A stretch of 64,000 nucleotides of DNA from Lentisphaerota bacterium (lineage in GTDB: Bacteria > Verrucomicrobiota > Lentisphaeria > Victivallales > Victivallaceae): NCBI GenBank assembly GCA_015061575.1, contig SUWF01000014.1:1-64000 (forward strand), given 5' to 3'. The notes beneath the pieces were generated by a model, which saw only the letters and a program-made list of their open reading frames with translations, did no database searches and was not told where the DNA came from. This document shows positions 53,852 through 62,688 of the stretch, piece after piece. How positions within the stretch are numbered: position 1 is the first letter of the stretch; each line of letters begins with the position of its first letter. A program made the position numbers and the translations under genes.

Positions 53852-54573
53852 TTTTCAGCTTTGCTCCATACAAGTTTTTTGAATTTTTCGGCCGCTTTAT
53901 GCCGCTTGGCCGCCTCCGTTTTGGCCATGCCTTCGCCGCCAAATCCGACCACAAAACCTTCCGGCATGATAAAGGCTATGGAAAAACGGTCTTCGCTCTG
54001 CCGCCAGCAGTAACCCATTTTCAGCGTTTCCTGTTTAGCCCGGGCAAAATGTTCAGCAGAACCCCATAAACCTTCGCCGTATTCTTCAAAGGGATACTGC
54101 CGCTCGATGCTTTCGGCCTTATCCGGGTTGGCGGCTTGCAAGGCCAGCGCTGTGACCGATAAGTATGGCGGAAAATTACGGTCGGTCGGCTGCTGAAGTT
54201 CCCCCGGACGATCCGGCGAAAAACGCAGTTTGCAGCGTATTCGCCCGCCATCTATGGTCGAAAAAGTCAGCACATCCATCGGAAAAGCTTCGTGCAGACT
54301 GCGCAGTGCGGCAGCTGCTTTGTTCATCAGTTCGCTGGAGTGTCCGGCGGATGCCATCTCAAAAACCGCCGGGCCCAGCTGAAAGCGGTTTTGAGCATCT
54401 TTGTGCAGGAAATCCCGGGCACACAAGGTGCGCAGCAGATTATATGCTGTAGTTTTCTGTAAATTGCTGGCGGCGGCCAATTCGCTGAGAGTCATACCTT
54501 CCGGGCGGCTGGCGGCCAGGCGCAAAAGTTCCATGCCGCGCAGCAGCGATTGAACCAGATCCGATTGTGCCAT
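53848..54573 (-). CDS. IclR family transcriptional regulator
   Basis: 241 aa from the ATG at 54573 (MAQSDLVQSLLRG); a longer upstream frame has no ribosome site. Residues 1-70 are the winged helix (MELLRLAASRPEGMTLSELAAASNLQKTTAYNLLRTLCARDFL). The rest is the IclR effector domain with a small-molecule pocket, weakly conserved. It is transcribed with the U32-like gene through a 4-nt overlap and probably controls that unit. The effector is unknown. Confidence 0.88.
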   Translation of the reverse strand: MAQSDLVQSLLRGMELLRLAASRPEGMTLSELAAASNLQKTTAYNLLRTLCARDFLHKDAQNRFQLGPAVFEMASAGHSSELMNKAAAALRSLHEAFPMDVLTFSTIDGGRIRCKLRFSPDRPGELQQPTDRNFPPYLSVTALALQAANPDKAESIERQYPFEEYGEGLWGSAEHFARAKQETLKMGYCWRQSEDRFSIAFIMPEGFVVGFGGEGMAKTEAAKRHKAAEKFKKLVWSKAEK

Positions 54574-54695
54574 ACAGTACCTTTCCAATAAAAAAGCCGA
54601 TATTTTTACTGCATATAATATAACCGCCGAAACAATTTTTGTCAAACTGTTCCGGCGGATGCTCAGGATTTTATACCTGTCGATCGCTTGACCGA

Positions 54696-55772
54696 TCAAT
54701 CGATGCCTTCATCATCGACTTTGCGGAAGCTGGTTCCGGCCGGGTATTCCGGCGGGGTTGACCAATCCACGCTCCACTGCGGACGGCGGCGGAACTTCTG
54801 CTTGAAGGTATTCTGCAGCACGCCGCGGCTTTCCAGACTGATCATGCACGCACGGGTGCAGCCGCGGGAGCCGCAAACTGCCTGCCCGGTGTTGTAAAGA
54901 TTGCCCGGTTTGTGGAAGAACGGCGACCATTCACCGGGAACAGAATCCAGGTGCGGCTTTTCGCCCTTATCCGGCGGCATATAGGGGTTGGCCTGTTCAA
55001 CGCCACTGTGCTTGGCGCCGCGGAAAGCAAAGCCGCACTTCTGCATATCCAGATCGGACCATTCAACTTCGTGACCGGCCAGATTGACTTTGACGGTCTT
55101 TTCGGTCGAAAACGCCTGACCCGGGCAAGCTTTTACGCAAGCCATGCAGCGGTTGCAGAGCTGCGGACCATCATAGATCGGATCGGGTTCCAATTCAACA
55201 TCAGTCATGATCACACCCACCCGGCAGCGGGGGCCGAACTGGGGACTGAGGAACATCTTGCTGAAACCGATTTCGCCCAGACCGCAGAGGAATGCCGCTA
55301 TACGCAAGTGCAGCATCACGTCCGGAGCCGCCTGACCCGGACGGGCAGGGCGGCTGTATTCCGGGCGCAGATAACCTTCGTTATCAATACCGCGCCAGTC
55401 GCTCTGGTGGCCCATGGGGATGGCTTCGTAGCCCTGGTCTTCGATAAATTTGCTGAGGTTGATCACCGTCATCGGCATGTACAAATAGGTGATCCCGCCG
55501 TAACCCATAGCGGAATAGTTGCTTAAGTAAGTGCCTTCTTCAACGCCGCGCAAACTGCCGCGTTCCACCCGGAACACCATACCGATAATACTCTTGCATT
55601 CCGGCATGATCTGCTTGGGATCCATCTGGATCGGGGCATTGGCCCAACGTTCGATATTACCGATACCAACTGCATCAGCTCCCAGTTCCAATGCTTTGCG
55701 TTTGACTGCCAATGCCGCTGCCTTGGGATCCGAAAGATCCACTGCATTGAAGTCACGAGTCATTATTGCCAT
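54696..55772 (-). CDS. 4Fe-4S protein related to epoxyqueuosine reductase/reductive dehalogenase families
   Basis: 358 aa; GGAGG precedes the start. The N-terminal part (ALELGADAVGIGNIERW, IIGMVFRVERG) and LCGLGEIGFSKMFLSPQFGPRCRVGVIMTD match the cobamide-type fold of QueG-like and dehalogenase-like proteins. One ferredoxin motif CNRCMACVKACPGQA follows, then isolated Cys in the C-terminus (CGSRGCTRAC). There is no Tat signal, so it is cytoplasmic. Codon use looks strongly biased. The actual reaction is unknown. It stands alone between the IclR and uvrB operons. Confidence 0.72.
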   Translation of the reverse strand: MAIMTRDFNAVDLSDPKAAALAVKRKALELGADAVGIGNIERWANAPIQMDPKQIMPECKSIIGMVFRVERGSLRGVEEGTYLSNYSAMGYGGITYLYMPMTVINLSKFIEDQGYEAIPMGHQSDWRGIDNEGYLRPEYSRPARPGQAAPDVMLHLRIAAFLCGLGEIGFSKMFLSPQFGPRCRVGVIMTDVELEPDPIYDGPQLCNRCMACVKACPGQAFSTEKTVKVNLAGHEVEWSDLDMQKCGFAFRGAKHSGVEQANPYMPPDKGEKPHLDSVPGEWSPFFHKPGNLYNTGQAVCGSRGCTRACMISLESRGVLQNTFKQKFRRRPQWSVDWSTPPEYPAGTSFRKVDDEGID

Positions 55773-55934
55773 AACTCTTTCCTCCAGTTATTGCCGGAAA
55801 AGATCCGGTGTTTTTAGTGTTTTTCATTCATCTATGATGAATAATAATTCATCCTATATAAATATACACTATAATTCAGGACTTTACAAATCGTCAAGCC
55901 AAAAAAACCGCAATATTTCTGTCAGGGGAAACTT

Positions 55935-57983
55935 TTAATGTTTGCTTTTAAAATTCTGCACAAACCGGTTATCGGTCAGCGAATTGAGTTTATCGCGCAG
56001 TTTGGCTGCCCGTTCAAATTCCAGATTTTCAGCAGCCGAAAGCATTTCCACTTCCAGATCATACACCAGCTGCGACAATTCTTTATCGCTCAAATTCTTT
56101 ACTTCGATGCGTCCGGCGGCGCCGGAACTGTTGCCGCCAAATACACTGGCGGCGGCTTCGCTGGCGGCGTGGCGGTCGCTATTGCTGCTGACTACATCGC
56201 TGATAGTTTCCCGCTTGGACTTTTCAATAGTTCTGGGGGTGATGTTGTGTGCTTTATTGTAAGCGATCTGTTTTTGGCGGTGCGATTGAGTTGTATCGAT
56301 AAGTTCCTGCATGGCTGGCGTGATGCTTTCGCCATACAATATGACCCGCCCTTTGGCGTTGCGTGCAGCCCGCCCCGCCACCTGGATTAAGGCCCGGCCG
56401 GAGCGCAGAAATCCCTCTTTGTCGGCATCTAAAATGGCCACCAGCGTTACCGATGGCAAATCGATGCCTTCCCGCAGCAGGTTGATGCCGATCAGGCAGT
56501 CAAATTCGCCTTCGGAGAGTTTATTCAAAACTTTGACCCGTTCCAGGGCGTCCATTTCGGAATGCAAATAACTTACCCGCAGCTCTAATTCGTTCAAATA
56601 ATCCGAGAGCCGTTCTGCGCTCTTTTTGGTCATAGTGGTAACCAGTACCCGTTCTTTTTTGCGGACGCAGCTGCGGATTTCGGCGGCCACGTCATCGACC
56701 TGACCTTCCAGCGGTCTGACTTCGATTTCCGGATCCAGCAAGCCGGTGGGCCGGATCACCTGTTCCACCGGCGGTGGAGTGCGCTGCAGCTCGTATTGGC
56801 CGGGCGTGGCAGATACATAAATCATGCGACGGGTCAGATTTTCAAACTCCTCAAACCGCAGCGGCCGATTGTCCAATGCCGACGGCAGCCGGAAGCCGTG
56901 ATCGATCAGAGTCTGTTTGCGGTTGCGGTCGGCCTTAAACATGGCATTGATCTGCGGGATCGTTACATGCGATTCATCGACAATGGTTATGTAGTTCTCC
57001 GGAAAAAAGTCCAGCAGGCAGGGCGGACGGCTGCCCGGAGGTCGTTTGGCCAGATGCCGGGAATAATTTTCGATACCGGAGGCGTAACCGAACTCCTTGA
57101 GCATTTCTATATCGCAAGTGACTCTTTGATAGATTCTTTGGGCTTCAACCAGCAAGCCTTTGCTTTCAAAAAAGCGCACCTGTTCGTGCATTTCTTTGAG
57201 GATACTTTCGCAGGCTTCTTCGATCCGCTTGGGCGGCAGCACAAAGTGCTTGCACGGATAAAACGTGATCGCTGCCGGACGGGTCTTGATGTGCGCTGAT
57301 ACTGCATCGTGCCGGGATATAGCTTCGATTTCATCGCCCCAAAAAGATATTCTTATAAAATCGTCACGCTGCGGCTCAAATACTTCGATGGTATCGCCTT
57401 TGACCCGGAATTGCCCGGCTTCCGGGGCGGCGTCGTTGCGCTCGTACTGTATATCAATGAGCCGACGCAAAAAATCATCCCGGTCAACAGTTTCGCCCGC
57501 AGCGATCGTTACGCACATATTCGCATAGTCTTCCGGCGAGCCCAACCCGTAAATACATGATACACTGGCTACTACGATCGTATCACGGCGTTCCAGCAAA
57601 TTGGCGGTGCTGGCCAGACGGAGTTTTTCGATATTTTCGTTGATGCTGGCATCCTTGGCTATATAGGTGTCCGTAGCCGGGATGTACGATTCAGGCAAGT
57701 AGTAGTCGTAGTAACTTATAAAGTACTCAACAGCATTGTTGGGAAAAAATGCCTTGAACTCGCTGTAAAGCTGCGCTGCCAGCGTTTTATTGTGACTTAA
57801 CACCAATACCGGTGAATCCAGCTTGGCAATAACATTCGCCAAGGTAAAGGTCTTGCCGGAGCCGGTCACCCCCAGCAGCGTCTGTTCCATAGTGCCGCGG
57901 TCAAAGTTTCTGACCAGAGCGTTGATCGCCTGCGGCTGATCGCCGGAGGGCTGATATTCTGATTTTAACTCAAAAAGACTCAC
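55935..57983 (-). CDS. uvrB: Excinuclease ABC subunit B
   Basis: 682 aa, full length. It is the DNA-damage-verifying helicase of nucleotide excision repair. Walker A is GVTGSGKTFT near residue 40. The beta-hairpin is YYDYYLPESYIPATDTYIAKDASINE. DESHVT is the Walker B region, and GINLLREGIDLPSVTLVAILDADKEGFLRS and QVAGRAARNAKG are the later helicase motifs. The C-terminal UVR domain (LEVEMLSAAENLEFERAAKLRDKL) binds UvrC. It overlaps the GNAT gene by 4 nt (ATGA). Confidence 0.98.
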   Translation of the reverse strand: MSLFELKSEYQPSGDQPQAINALVRNFDRGTMEQTLLGVTGSGKTFTLANVIAKLDSPVLVLSHNKTLAAQLYSEFKAFFPNNAVEYFISYYDYYLPESYIPATDTYIAKDASINENIEKLRLASTANLLERRDTIVVASVSCIYGLGSPEDYANMCVTIAAGETVDRDDFLRRLIDIQYERNDAAPEAGQFRVKGDTIEVFEPQRDDFIRISFWGDEIEAISRHDAVSAHIKTRPAAITFYPCKHFVLPPKRIEEACESILKEMHEQVRFFESKGLLVEAQRIYQRVTCDIEMLKEFGYASGIENYSRHLAKRPPGSRPPCLLDFFPENYITIVDESHVTIPQINAMFKADRNRKQTLIDHGFRLPSALDNRPLRFEEFENLTRRMIYVSATPGQYELQRTPPPVEQVIRPTGLLDPEIEVRPLEGQVDDVAAEIRSCVRKKERVLVTTMTKKSAERLSDYLNELELRVSYLHSEMDALERVKVLNKLSEGEFDCLIGINLLREGIDLPSVTLVAILDADKEGFLRSGRALIQVAGRAARNAKGRVILYGESITPAMQELIDTTQSHRQKQIAYNKAHNITPRTIEKSKRETISDVVSSNSDRHAASEAAASVFGGNSSGAAGRIEVKNLSDKELSQLVYDLEVEMLSAAENLEFERAAKLRDKLNSLTDNRFVQNFKSKH

Positions 57984-58468
57984 TTTTCTGCCTGCAAATC
58001 CATTATGTAAAAAACTTGTTCGGTTTTAAGTTTGAATCCCGCCCGTTCATAAGCCCGCCGGGCCGGGGCGTGGGCCGGATCGCTGCCGGTAGTTACCATG
58101 GCAGCTTTCAGTCCGGATTTTTTGAAACGCTCCAGTACAGCCTGATACATTTCCTGCCCCACGCCTTTTTCTCCGCACGCCGGATCGACGGCATTGTTGC
58201 TGATCGTTCCTGTCATAGTGTTGAAATTCATCGTAAAAGCAATGAATCCCACCACTTTTCCGTTGCGTTCTGCCACATAGAGCCAATCGGGGTGTTCGGT
58301 AAAAAACTTGTGTACCCACGGCGTTTTGCTGTTGCGGCAGTCGGGATTTACGGTATTGTACAACTCTTTGCCGTAAGCGGCTTCCAAATGATCAAAAATT
58401 TTTGTCCATGCCGCTTTGGCTATTTCGCAAATGCGGGGAAGGTCGTTTTCAGCAGCCAAACGTATCAT
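57980..58468 (-). CDS. GNAT family N-acetyltransferase
   Basis: 162 aa from the ATG at 58468, with AGAGAGG ahead; a longer upstream frame lacks a ribosome site. The fold is seen in IRLAAENDLPRICEIAKAAW at the start, the beta-4 region GTISNNAVDPACGEKGVGQEMYQAVLERF carrying the acetyl-CoA loop (the usual Q/R-x-x-G-x-G/A is EKGVGQ), and ARRAYERAGFKLKTEQVFY. The acceptor substrate is unknown. It is co-transcribed with uvrB through a 4-nt overlap, an arrangement without an obvious functional reason. Confidence 0.88.
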   Translation of the reverse strand: MIRLAAENDLPRICEIAKAAWTKIFDHLEAAYGKELYNTVNPDCRNSKTPWVHKFFTEHPDWLYVAERNGKVVGFIAFTMNFNTMTGTISNNAVDPACGEKGVGQEMYQAVLERFKKSGLKAAMVTTGSDPAHAPARRAYERAGFKLKTEQVFYIMDLQAEK

Positions 58469-58673
58469 AAAATCACCTCTCTTTTTACCTAATATAAAGC
58501 TATGCGCAAATGATTGCAAACATTTTTGGTAATGAATTTGTAAAAAATGTATTTGGGTTATATATTATATCATTATAAATGAACATGTATGCAGCGTGGA
58601 TGGTCAAAAAAACATTCCGGAGTACAGTTGATGCAGTGTTGCAAAAAATAAAATGCCAAGCGAGGTGCAGATT
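58469..58673. other. Divergent intergenic region between GNAT-uvrB and phosphomutase genes
   Basis: This 205-nt AT-rich gap must hold two promoters. No motif stands out enough to assign, and I found no convincing LexA box. Confidence 0.3.
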
Positions 58674-59990
58674 ATGAGCGGAATCTTTAAAGCGTATGAC
58701 ATCCGGGGCGTTGTCCCGACTGATCTCAACCGGGCCATGGCCGAAAAAATCGGTCAGGCTTATGCGGTTTTTACCGGAGCAAAAAAAGTGGTGGTCGGAC
58801 GGGATATGCGTCCACATTCGCAGGATATGTTTGATGGTTTGGCTGCCGGTTTGGTCAAAATGGGCTGTACGGTCATCGATCTGGGACTTTGCTCCACGCC
58901 GATGAGCTACTTTGCCAACGGTACCTTGAAAGCTGACGGCTCGATCATGATCACCGCTTCGCACAATCCCGGCGAGTGGAACGGCTTTAAACTGTGCAAA
59001 GCCAATGCCGTGCCGATTTCCGGAGCTACCGGCATTATGGATATTGAAAAACTGGTGCTGGCAGATAACTTTACTGCTGCAGCAGTGCCCGGCAGGATCG
59101 AAAAGTATGACATAGCCTCTGAATATGGCGCTTTTTTGCGCAAATTCGTCAAGTTTGATAAAAAACTCAAGATCGTGGTCGATTATGCCAACGCCATGGG
59201 CTCCAGCGAAATCGCCGGTATTGAAGATCTTTTTGAAATTATTCCCATGTATAAAGAGCTGGACGGCACTTTCCCCAATCACGAAGCCAATCCGCTGCAT
59301 CTGGAAACTTTGGATGCTATCCGCGCCAAGGTAAAGGAAGTCGAAGCGGACTTTGGAGCAGCCTTCGATGGTGACGCCGACCGTTGCGGATTTATCGATA
59401 ATAATGGTGAAATCATCCCCATGGATCTTTTTACCGCTTTGATCGCTCAGGATATTTTAGCCGATGGTCCGGCCACTATTCTTTACGACCTGCGCAGCAG
59501 CCGGGCGGTCAAAGAGTGCATCGAAGAAAACGGCGGCAAAGCGATCATGTCCCGGGTAGGTCATGCTTTTATCAAACAGCAGATGCGGGAAAACGATGCT
59601 GTTTTTGCCGGAGAACTCTCCGGACACTACTACTTCAAGGAAAACTTTACCGCTGAATCGCAAGGTTTGGCTTTGATCAAATTGACCAATTTGATCGTTA
59701 AATCCGGCAAAAAAGTCAGCGAACTGGTCGCTCCGCTGATGCGCTACAGCTCCTCGGGCGAAATCAACAGCCGTGTGGCCGATGCTGCAGCAGTGCTGGC
59801 AGAAATCAAAAGCAGGTATCAGGATGGCGAATCCTACGAGCTGGATGGATTTTCGGTGGAATATCCCGATTGGCATTTCAATGTCCGCTGCAGCAATACT
59901 GAACCGCTGCTGCGGTTGATCGTGGAAGCCAAAGACGAAAAACTTATGGTCGAAAAGCGGGATGAACTTTTGCAGATCATCCGCAAATAA
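58674..59990 (+). CDS. Phosphomannomutase/phosphoglucomutase
   Basis: 438 aa from the ATG at 58674, with CGAGGTG ahead. It interconverts hexose-1- and hexose-6-phosphates. The N-terminal IFKAYDIRGVVPTDLN, the phosphoserine loop TASHNPGEWNGFKL (about residue 98), the metal-binding FDGDADRCGFID (about residue 230), the sugar-binding GELSGHYYF and the phosphate-binding RCSNTEPLLR near the C-terminus are all present in the usual order. It could serve the mannose-1-phosphate made by GH130 or sugar-nucleotide synthesis. The start of the SGNH gene is 11 nt downstream. Confidence 0.96.
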   Translation: MSGIFKAYDIRGVVPTDLNRAMAEKIGQAYAVFTGAKKVVVGRDMRPHSQDMFDGLAAGLVKMGCTVIDLGLCSTPMSYFANGTLKADGSIMITASHNPGEWNGFKLCKANAVPISGATGIMDIEKLVLADNFTAAAVPGRIEKYDIASEYGAFLRKFVKFDKKLKIVVDYANAMGSSEIAGIEDLFEIIPMYKELDGTFPNHEANPLHLETLDAIRAKVKEVEADFGAAFDGDADRCGFIDNNGEIIPMDLFTALIAQDILADGPATILYDLRSSRAVKECIEENGGKAIMSRVGHAFIKQQMRENDAVFAGELSGHYYFKENFTAESQGLALIKLTNLIVKSGKKVSELVAPLMRYSSSGEINSRVADAAAVLAEIKSRYQDGESYELDGFSVEYPDWHFNVRCSNTEPLLRLIVEAKDEKLMVEKRDELLQIIRK

Positions 59991-60001
59991 CCAACAGCCA
60001 A

Positions 60002-60664
60002 ATGACAAGTACAATAGAGGTTTTCAATGCCGGATTTCCCGGCGACACTACGGTGGAGCTGTTAAAACGGTTCCACCGGAGTGCGGCCGAAAAACAGCCG
60101 GATGTGGTGCTGCTTTTGATCGGGTCAAATGATATGTTCTATCCCGGGCATATATTGGAGATCGAAACTTACCGGCAAAACCTCAATGCATTGCTTGACC
60201 GGATCAACAACATTGATTCGGAGTGTATACTCTTTACCGCTCCGCGCTTTCTGCCGGAGCTGCTGGTCGAAAATTATCCGGCCACGCTGGAACACCCGCT
60301 GAGCTTGGAACAGCGGCTGGAGGCGGTAAATACGGTTATTCGCAACACCGCCGATGAGCGGAATATAAATTTGATCGACTTGTACAGTCTGATCGATCCG
60401 GTGGATGATTCAATTGACTCTCTGATCATGAATCCGGCCAACAGCGGCCGCCGGGATGGTATGCACCTGACTGCTGCCGGGACCCGGATCATGGCCCGGG
60501 CGGCAGCCGAAATGATCCGGCAATATTTTCCGCAGGCTGAAAAGATCGTCTGTCTGGGCGACAGTATCACTTACGGGGTGTATCTGCGGGGCAAAGGAAC
60601 GGCCAATATTGATGCCGAAACTTATCCTGGATTGCTCGGTAAACTATTGAGTTGTACCGTATAA
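60002..60664 (+). CDS. SGNH/GDSL hydrolase with circularly permuted motif order
   Basis: 220 aa. SGNH esterases normally start with the GDSxT nucleophile block. Here the protein begins at block II (VFNAGFPGDTTVELL), continues with block III (LLIGSNDMFYP, near residue 40) and block V (RRDGMHLTAAG, near residue 155), and ends with block I: EKIVCLGDSITYGVYL near residue 180 followed by YPGLLGKLLSCTV at the C-terminus. The two ends fit each other exactly as a normal SGNH chain would read from strand 1 into block II. All catalytic residues (Ser, Gly, Asn, Asp-His) are present. There is no signal peptide. It follows the phosphomutase gene by 11 nt. Confidence 0.82.
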   Translation: MTSTIEVFNAGFPGDTTVELLKRFHRSAAEKQPDVVLLLIGSNDMFYPGHILEIETYRQNLNALLDRINNIDSECILFTAPRFLPELLVENYPATLEHPLSLEQRLEAVNTVIRNTADERNINLIDLYSLIDPVDDSIDSLIMNPANSGRRDGMHLTAAGTRIMARAAAEMIRQYFPQAEKIVCLGDSITYGVYLRGKGTANIDAETYPGLLGKLLSCTV

Positions 60665-60679
60665 AAAACTTTGAAAAAT

Positions 60680-60708
60680 TTGCATTTTAATAAATATAAT
60701 GCTATTAT
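60680..60708 (+). promoter_or_regulatory. Promoter ahead of the second metallophosphoesterase
   Basis: TTGCAT (60680-60685), 17 nt, TATTAT (60703-60708) with an extended TGC. It lies 74 nt ahead of the start codon and separates this unit from the phosphomutase-SGNH genes. Confidence 0.55.
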
Positions 60709-60782
60709 TAGGAAGCGATGATGCAGGATGTTGCAAATAACAATCAACGGACTGTGTCGCATAATAAAAAGGGAATGGGTAA

Positions 60783-61880
60783 ATGGACGATAGTGCCGAA
60801 GATGAGTATGCACATATAATTTCTTTTGATTGGCAAAATGCACTTTTTGCTTATGATTTGGATAAAGCCGGTTTTATTGAGTTGGAAGTTGTCAATACCG
60901 GAGAAATCATTAAATCTCAGGAAGCTACCGGCTGTGGCCGGCTTGAACTGGAAAATTTACCATCCGATACGCTCATTAAAGTTGTCTGCCGATGGAATGG
61001 CGGCGAAAAGACTCTCGCTTTTAAAACCTTGCCGCAAGCTCAGGGGGACTTGATAGGGCAATTCGCCTTGATCGCCGACCCGCATATTTCAAGTAAAAAA
61101 GAAAACCGCAAAGGCCGCTTTTTTGTGGAATCTGCCGCATTGGCTGAAGATGTTATCAAACGCTGCGCTGAATTGAATATAACTTACACTATCTGGCCGG
61201 GCGATATAACTAATGCCGGGCTGGCGGATGAGTATGTATTGTGCGATAAAGTGCTGAAAAATCTGCCGCAGAAACCGTATCTGGTACCCGGTAATCACGA
61301 CCATAATCCGGAGCTGTGGCAGCAATACTTTGGCGTTCGCAGCTGGGTGCGCTCTGTGCCGGGGATCGGCAAAGTCATCGGGATCGATACATCCAGTCAG
61401 CGGCTGCTGGATGAGGATGTACAAATTATCAAACAGGAGCTGGAAAGTGCCGGCAGGGTGGTTATTGTTACCCACTATCAGCTTTTTGCCTCGCCAGATA
61501 TAAACCATGTGCCGCCGGAACGGGTCACTCCCGTAAACTGCGCTGAACATGCTGAGCTTTTGCAGCAAATCAGCCGGACACCTTCGATTATTTATGCCGG
61601 GCATCAGAATATTATGTCTGTTACCCGAATTGGCGATGCCGTGCAAATCAATCTGCCCCAGCCGTCGCAGTATCCTTGCGGTTGGCTGCATGTCCGGTGT
61701 TTTGAAAACGGCACATATTACACTTTTGAGCCGATAACCAGCGAGGTCATGCGTCAGTGGTCACGCCGGACAGGGAATGCAGCGGCGGAATTTTACAACC
61801 AACGCCAATGGCGCGAGGAGTACCGCCGGGGTCGTTTCCCGGAAAGCTGCAACTTTTTTCTGGAGAATAAAAATATATGA
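60783..61880 (+). CDS. Calcineurin-like metallophosphoesterase with N-terminal FN3-like domain (paralogue)
   Basis: 365 aa, almost the same length and layout as the protein encoded at 32206: an FN3-like start (LENLPSDTLIKVVCRWN), then IADPHIS, WPGDITNAG, PGNHDHNPE, VTHYQLFASPD and YAGHQNI, a complete dimetal site. Both paralogues share a C-terminal segment (INLPQ...P.G.L, then YYTFEPI or VCFEPI) after the metal motifs. No signal peptide, so cytoplasmic. Its stop overlaps the isomerase start by 4 nt. Substrate unknown; likely a phosphorylated sugar. Confidence 0.9.
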   Translation: MDDSAEDEYAHIISFDWQNALFAYDLDKAGFIELEVVNTGEIIKSQEATGCGRLELENLPSDTLIKVVCRWNGGEKTLAFKTLPQAQGDLIGQFALIADPHISSKKENRKGRFFVESAALAEDVIKRCAELNITYTIWPGDITNAGLADEYVLCDKVLKNLPQKPYLVPGNHDHNPELWQQYFGVRSWVRSVPGIGKVIGIDTSSQRLLDEDVQIIKQELESAGRVVIVTHYQLFASPDINHVPPERVTPVNCAEHAELLQQISRTPSIIYAGHQNIMSVTRIGDAVQINLPQPSQYPCGWLHVRCFENGTYYTFEPITSEVMRQWSRRTGNAAAEFYNQRQWREEYRRGRFPESCNFFLENKNI

Positions 61881-62677
61881 ACAATATCGATGAATTATCG
61901 TTGAGTACCACCGTTTTTGGTGCCGAAAAAGAACCCGATGAGCTGCTGCGTTTTTTGGATACAACGCTGGATGCCGGATTCAAATATGTGGAGTTATCCC
62001 GCAAGCATTTTGATATTGCCCGGCGGGCTCAAGCCATTCTATCTACCGGGATCAAGGTGTGGTCGGTGCATGGGCTGCTTGATGGCCGGGCAGTCGCCGA
62101 TGACGAAACGGTGCGCCGGAAAGCGCTCGAAGAAGAAATCATTCGCATTGAACAGGCATCCGCTTTCGGCAAAGTTCCGGTAGTGGTGCATTATCTTGAC
62201 CGGATGAATAATCCGATTTACGGTCAGATGTTCCGTAAGGCGGTTGAAGAACTTTACGAAGTCAGCCACCGAGTCGGCGTTATTCTGACCATCGAAACGG
62301 TTCCTTATAAACCCAAAGTCAACGAGCGTTATGCCGACAGCCGGGAAGTTGCGGAGTTTGTCCGCTCGTTCAATGCCGACGATCTGCGCATGACTATTGA
62401 TATAAATCACTCAAATTTGCATGAATCACTGCCGGATGTGTGCGCCAATGCTCACGGTTTGATCGCCAATGTACACATGTCCAACAACCACGGCGAATGG
62501 GAAGATCACCTGCCGCCCATGGATGGGGTGATCGATTTTCCGGCAACCTTTGCGGCGTTGCGCCGGCACGGATATTGCGGCCCGGCTAATCTGGAAATGC
62601 ACGGTGAAGTGCCCATTACCGTGGAGTGGCTGAAAAATATCCGGCAATATACTGAAAAAATACTTTTTAAAAGATAA
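61877..62677 (+). CDS. Xylose isomerase-like TIM-barrel sugar isomerase/epimerase
   Basis: 266 aa. AP endonuclease family 2/xylose isomerase-like barrel: FLDTTLDAGFKYVELSRKHFD at the start, IKVWSVHGLLDGR with a His, VILTIETVPYK carrying the metal Glu, MTIDINHSN with Asp and His, NVHMSNNHGEWEDHLPPMDGVIDF, and NLEMHGEVP with the last Glu. These positions form the usual metal site. The sugar is unknown. The start overlaps the metallophosphoesterase stop by 4 nt and the next gene begins 11 nt later, so the three are an operon. Confidence 0.85.
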   Translation: MNNIDELSLSTTVFGAEKEPDELLRFLDTTLDAGFKYVELSRKHFDIARRAQAILSTGIKVWSVHGLLDGRAVADDETVRRKALEEEIIRIEQASAFGKVPVVVHYLDRMNNPIYGQMFRKAVEELYEVSHRVGVILTIETVPYKPKVNERYADSREVAEFVRSFNADDLRMTIDINHSNLHESLPDVCANAHGLIANVHMSNNHGEWEDHLPPMDGVIDFPATFAALRRHGYCGPANLEMHGEVPITVEWLKNIRQYTEKILFKR

Positions 62678-62688
62678 GAGGTTAGTGT

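Noticed and set aside
58561-58600. GAACATGTAT resembling a LexA box upstream of GNAT-uvrB
   Set aside because: Only one half fits the Gram-positive GAAC...GTTC form, and no similar site was seen ahead of lexA.
60718-60819. 33-codon open frame overlapping the start of the second metallophosphoesterase
   Set aside because: It could be a leader peptide, but it has only a weak ribosome site, no regulatory structure follows, and it overlaps the gene in another frame.
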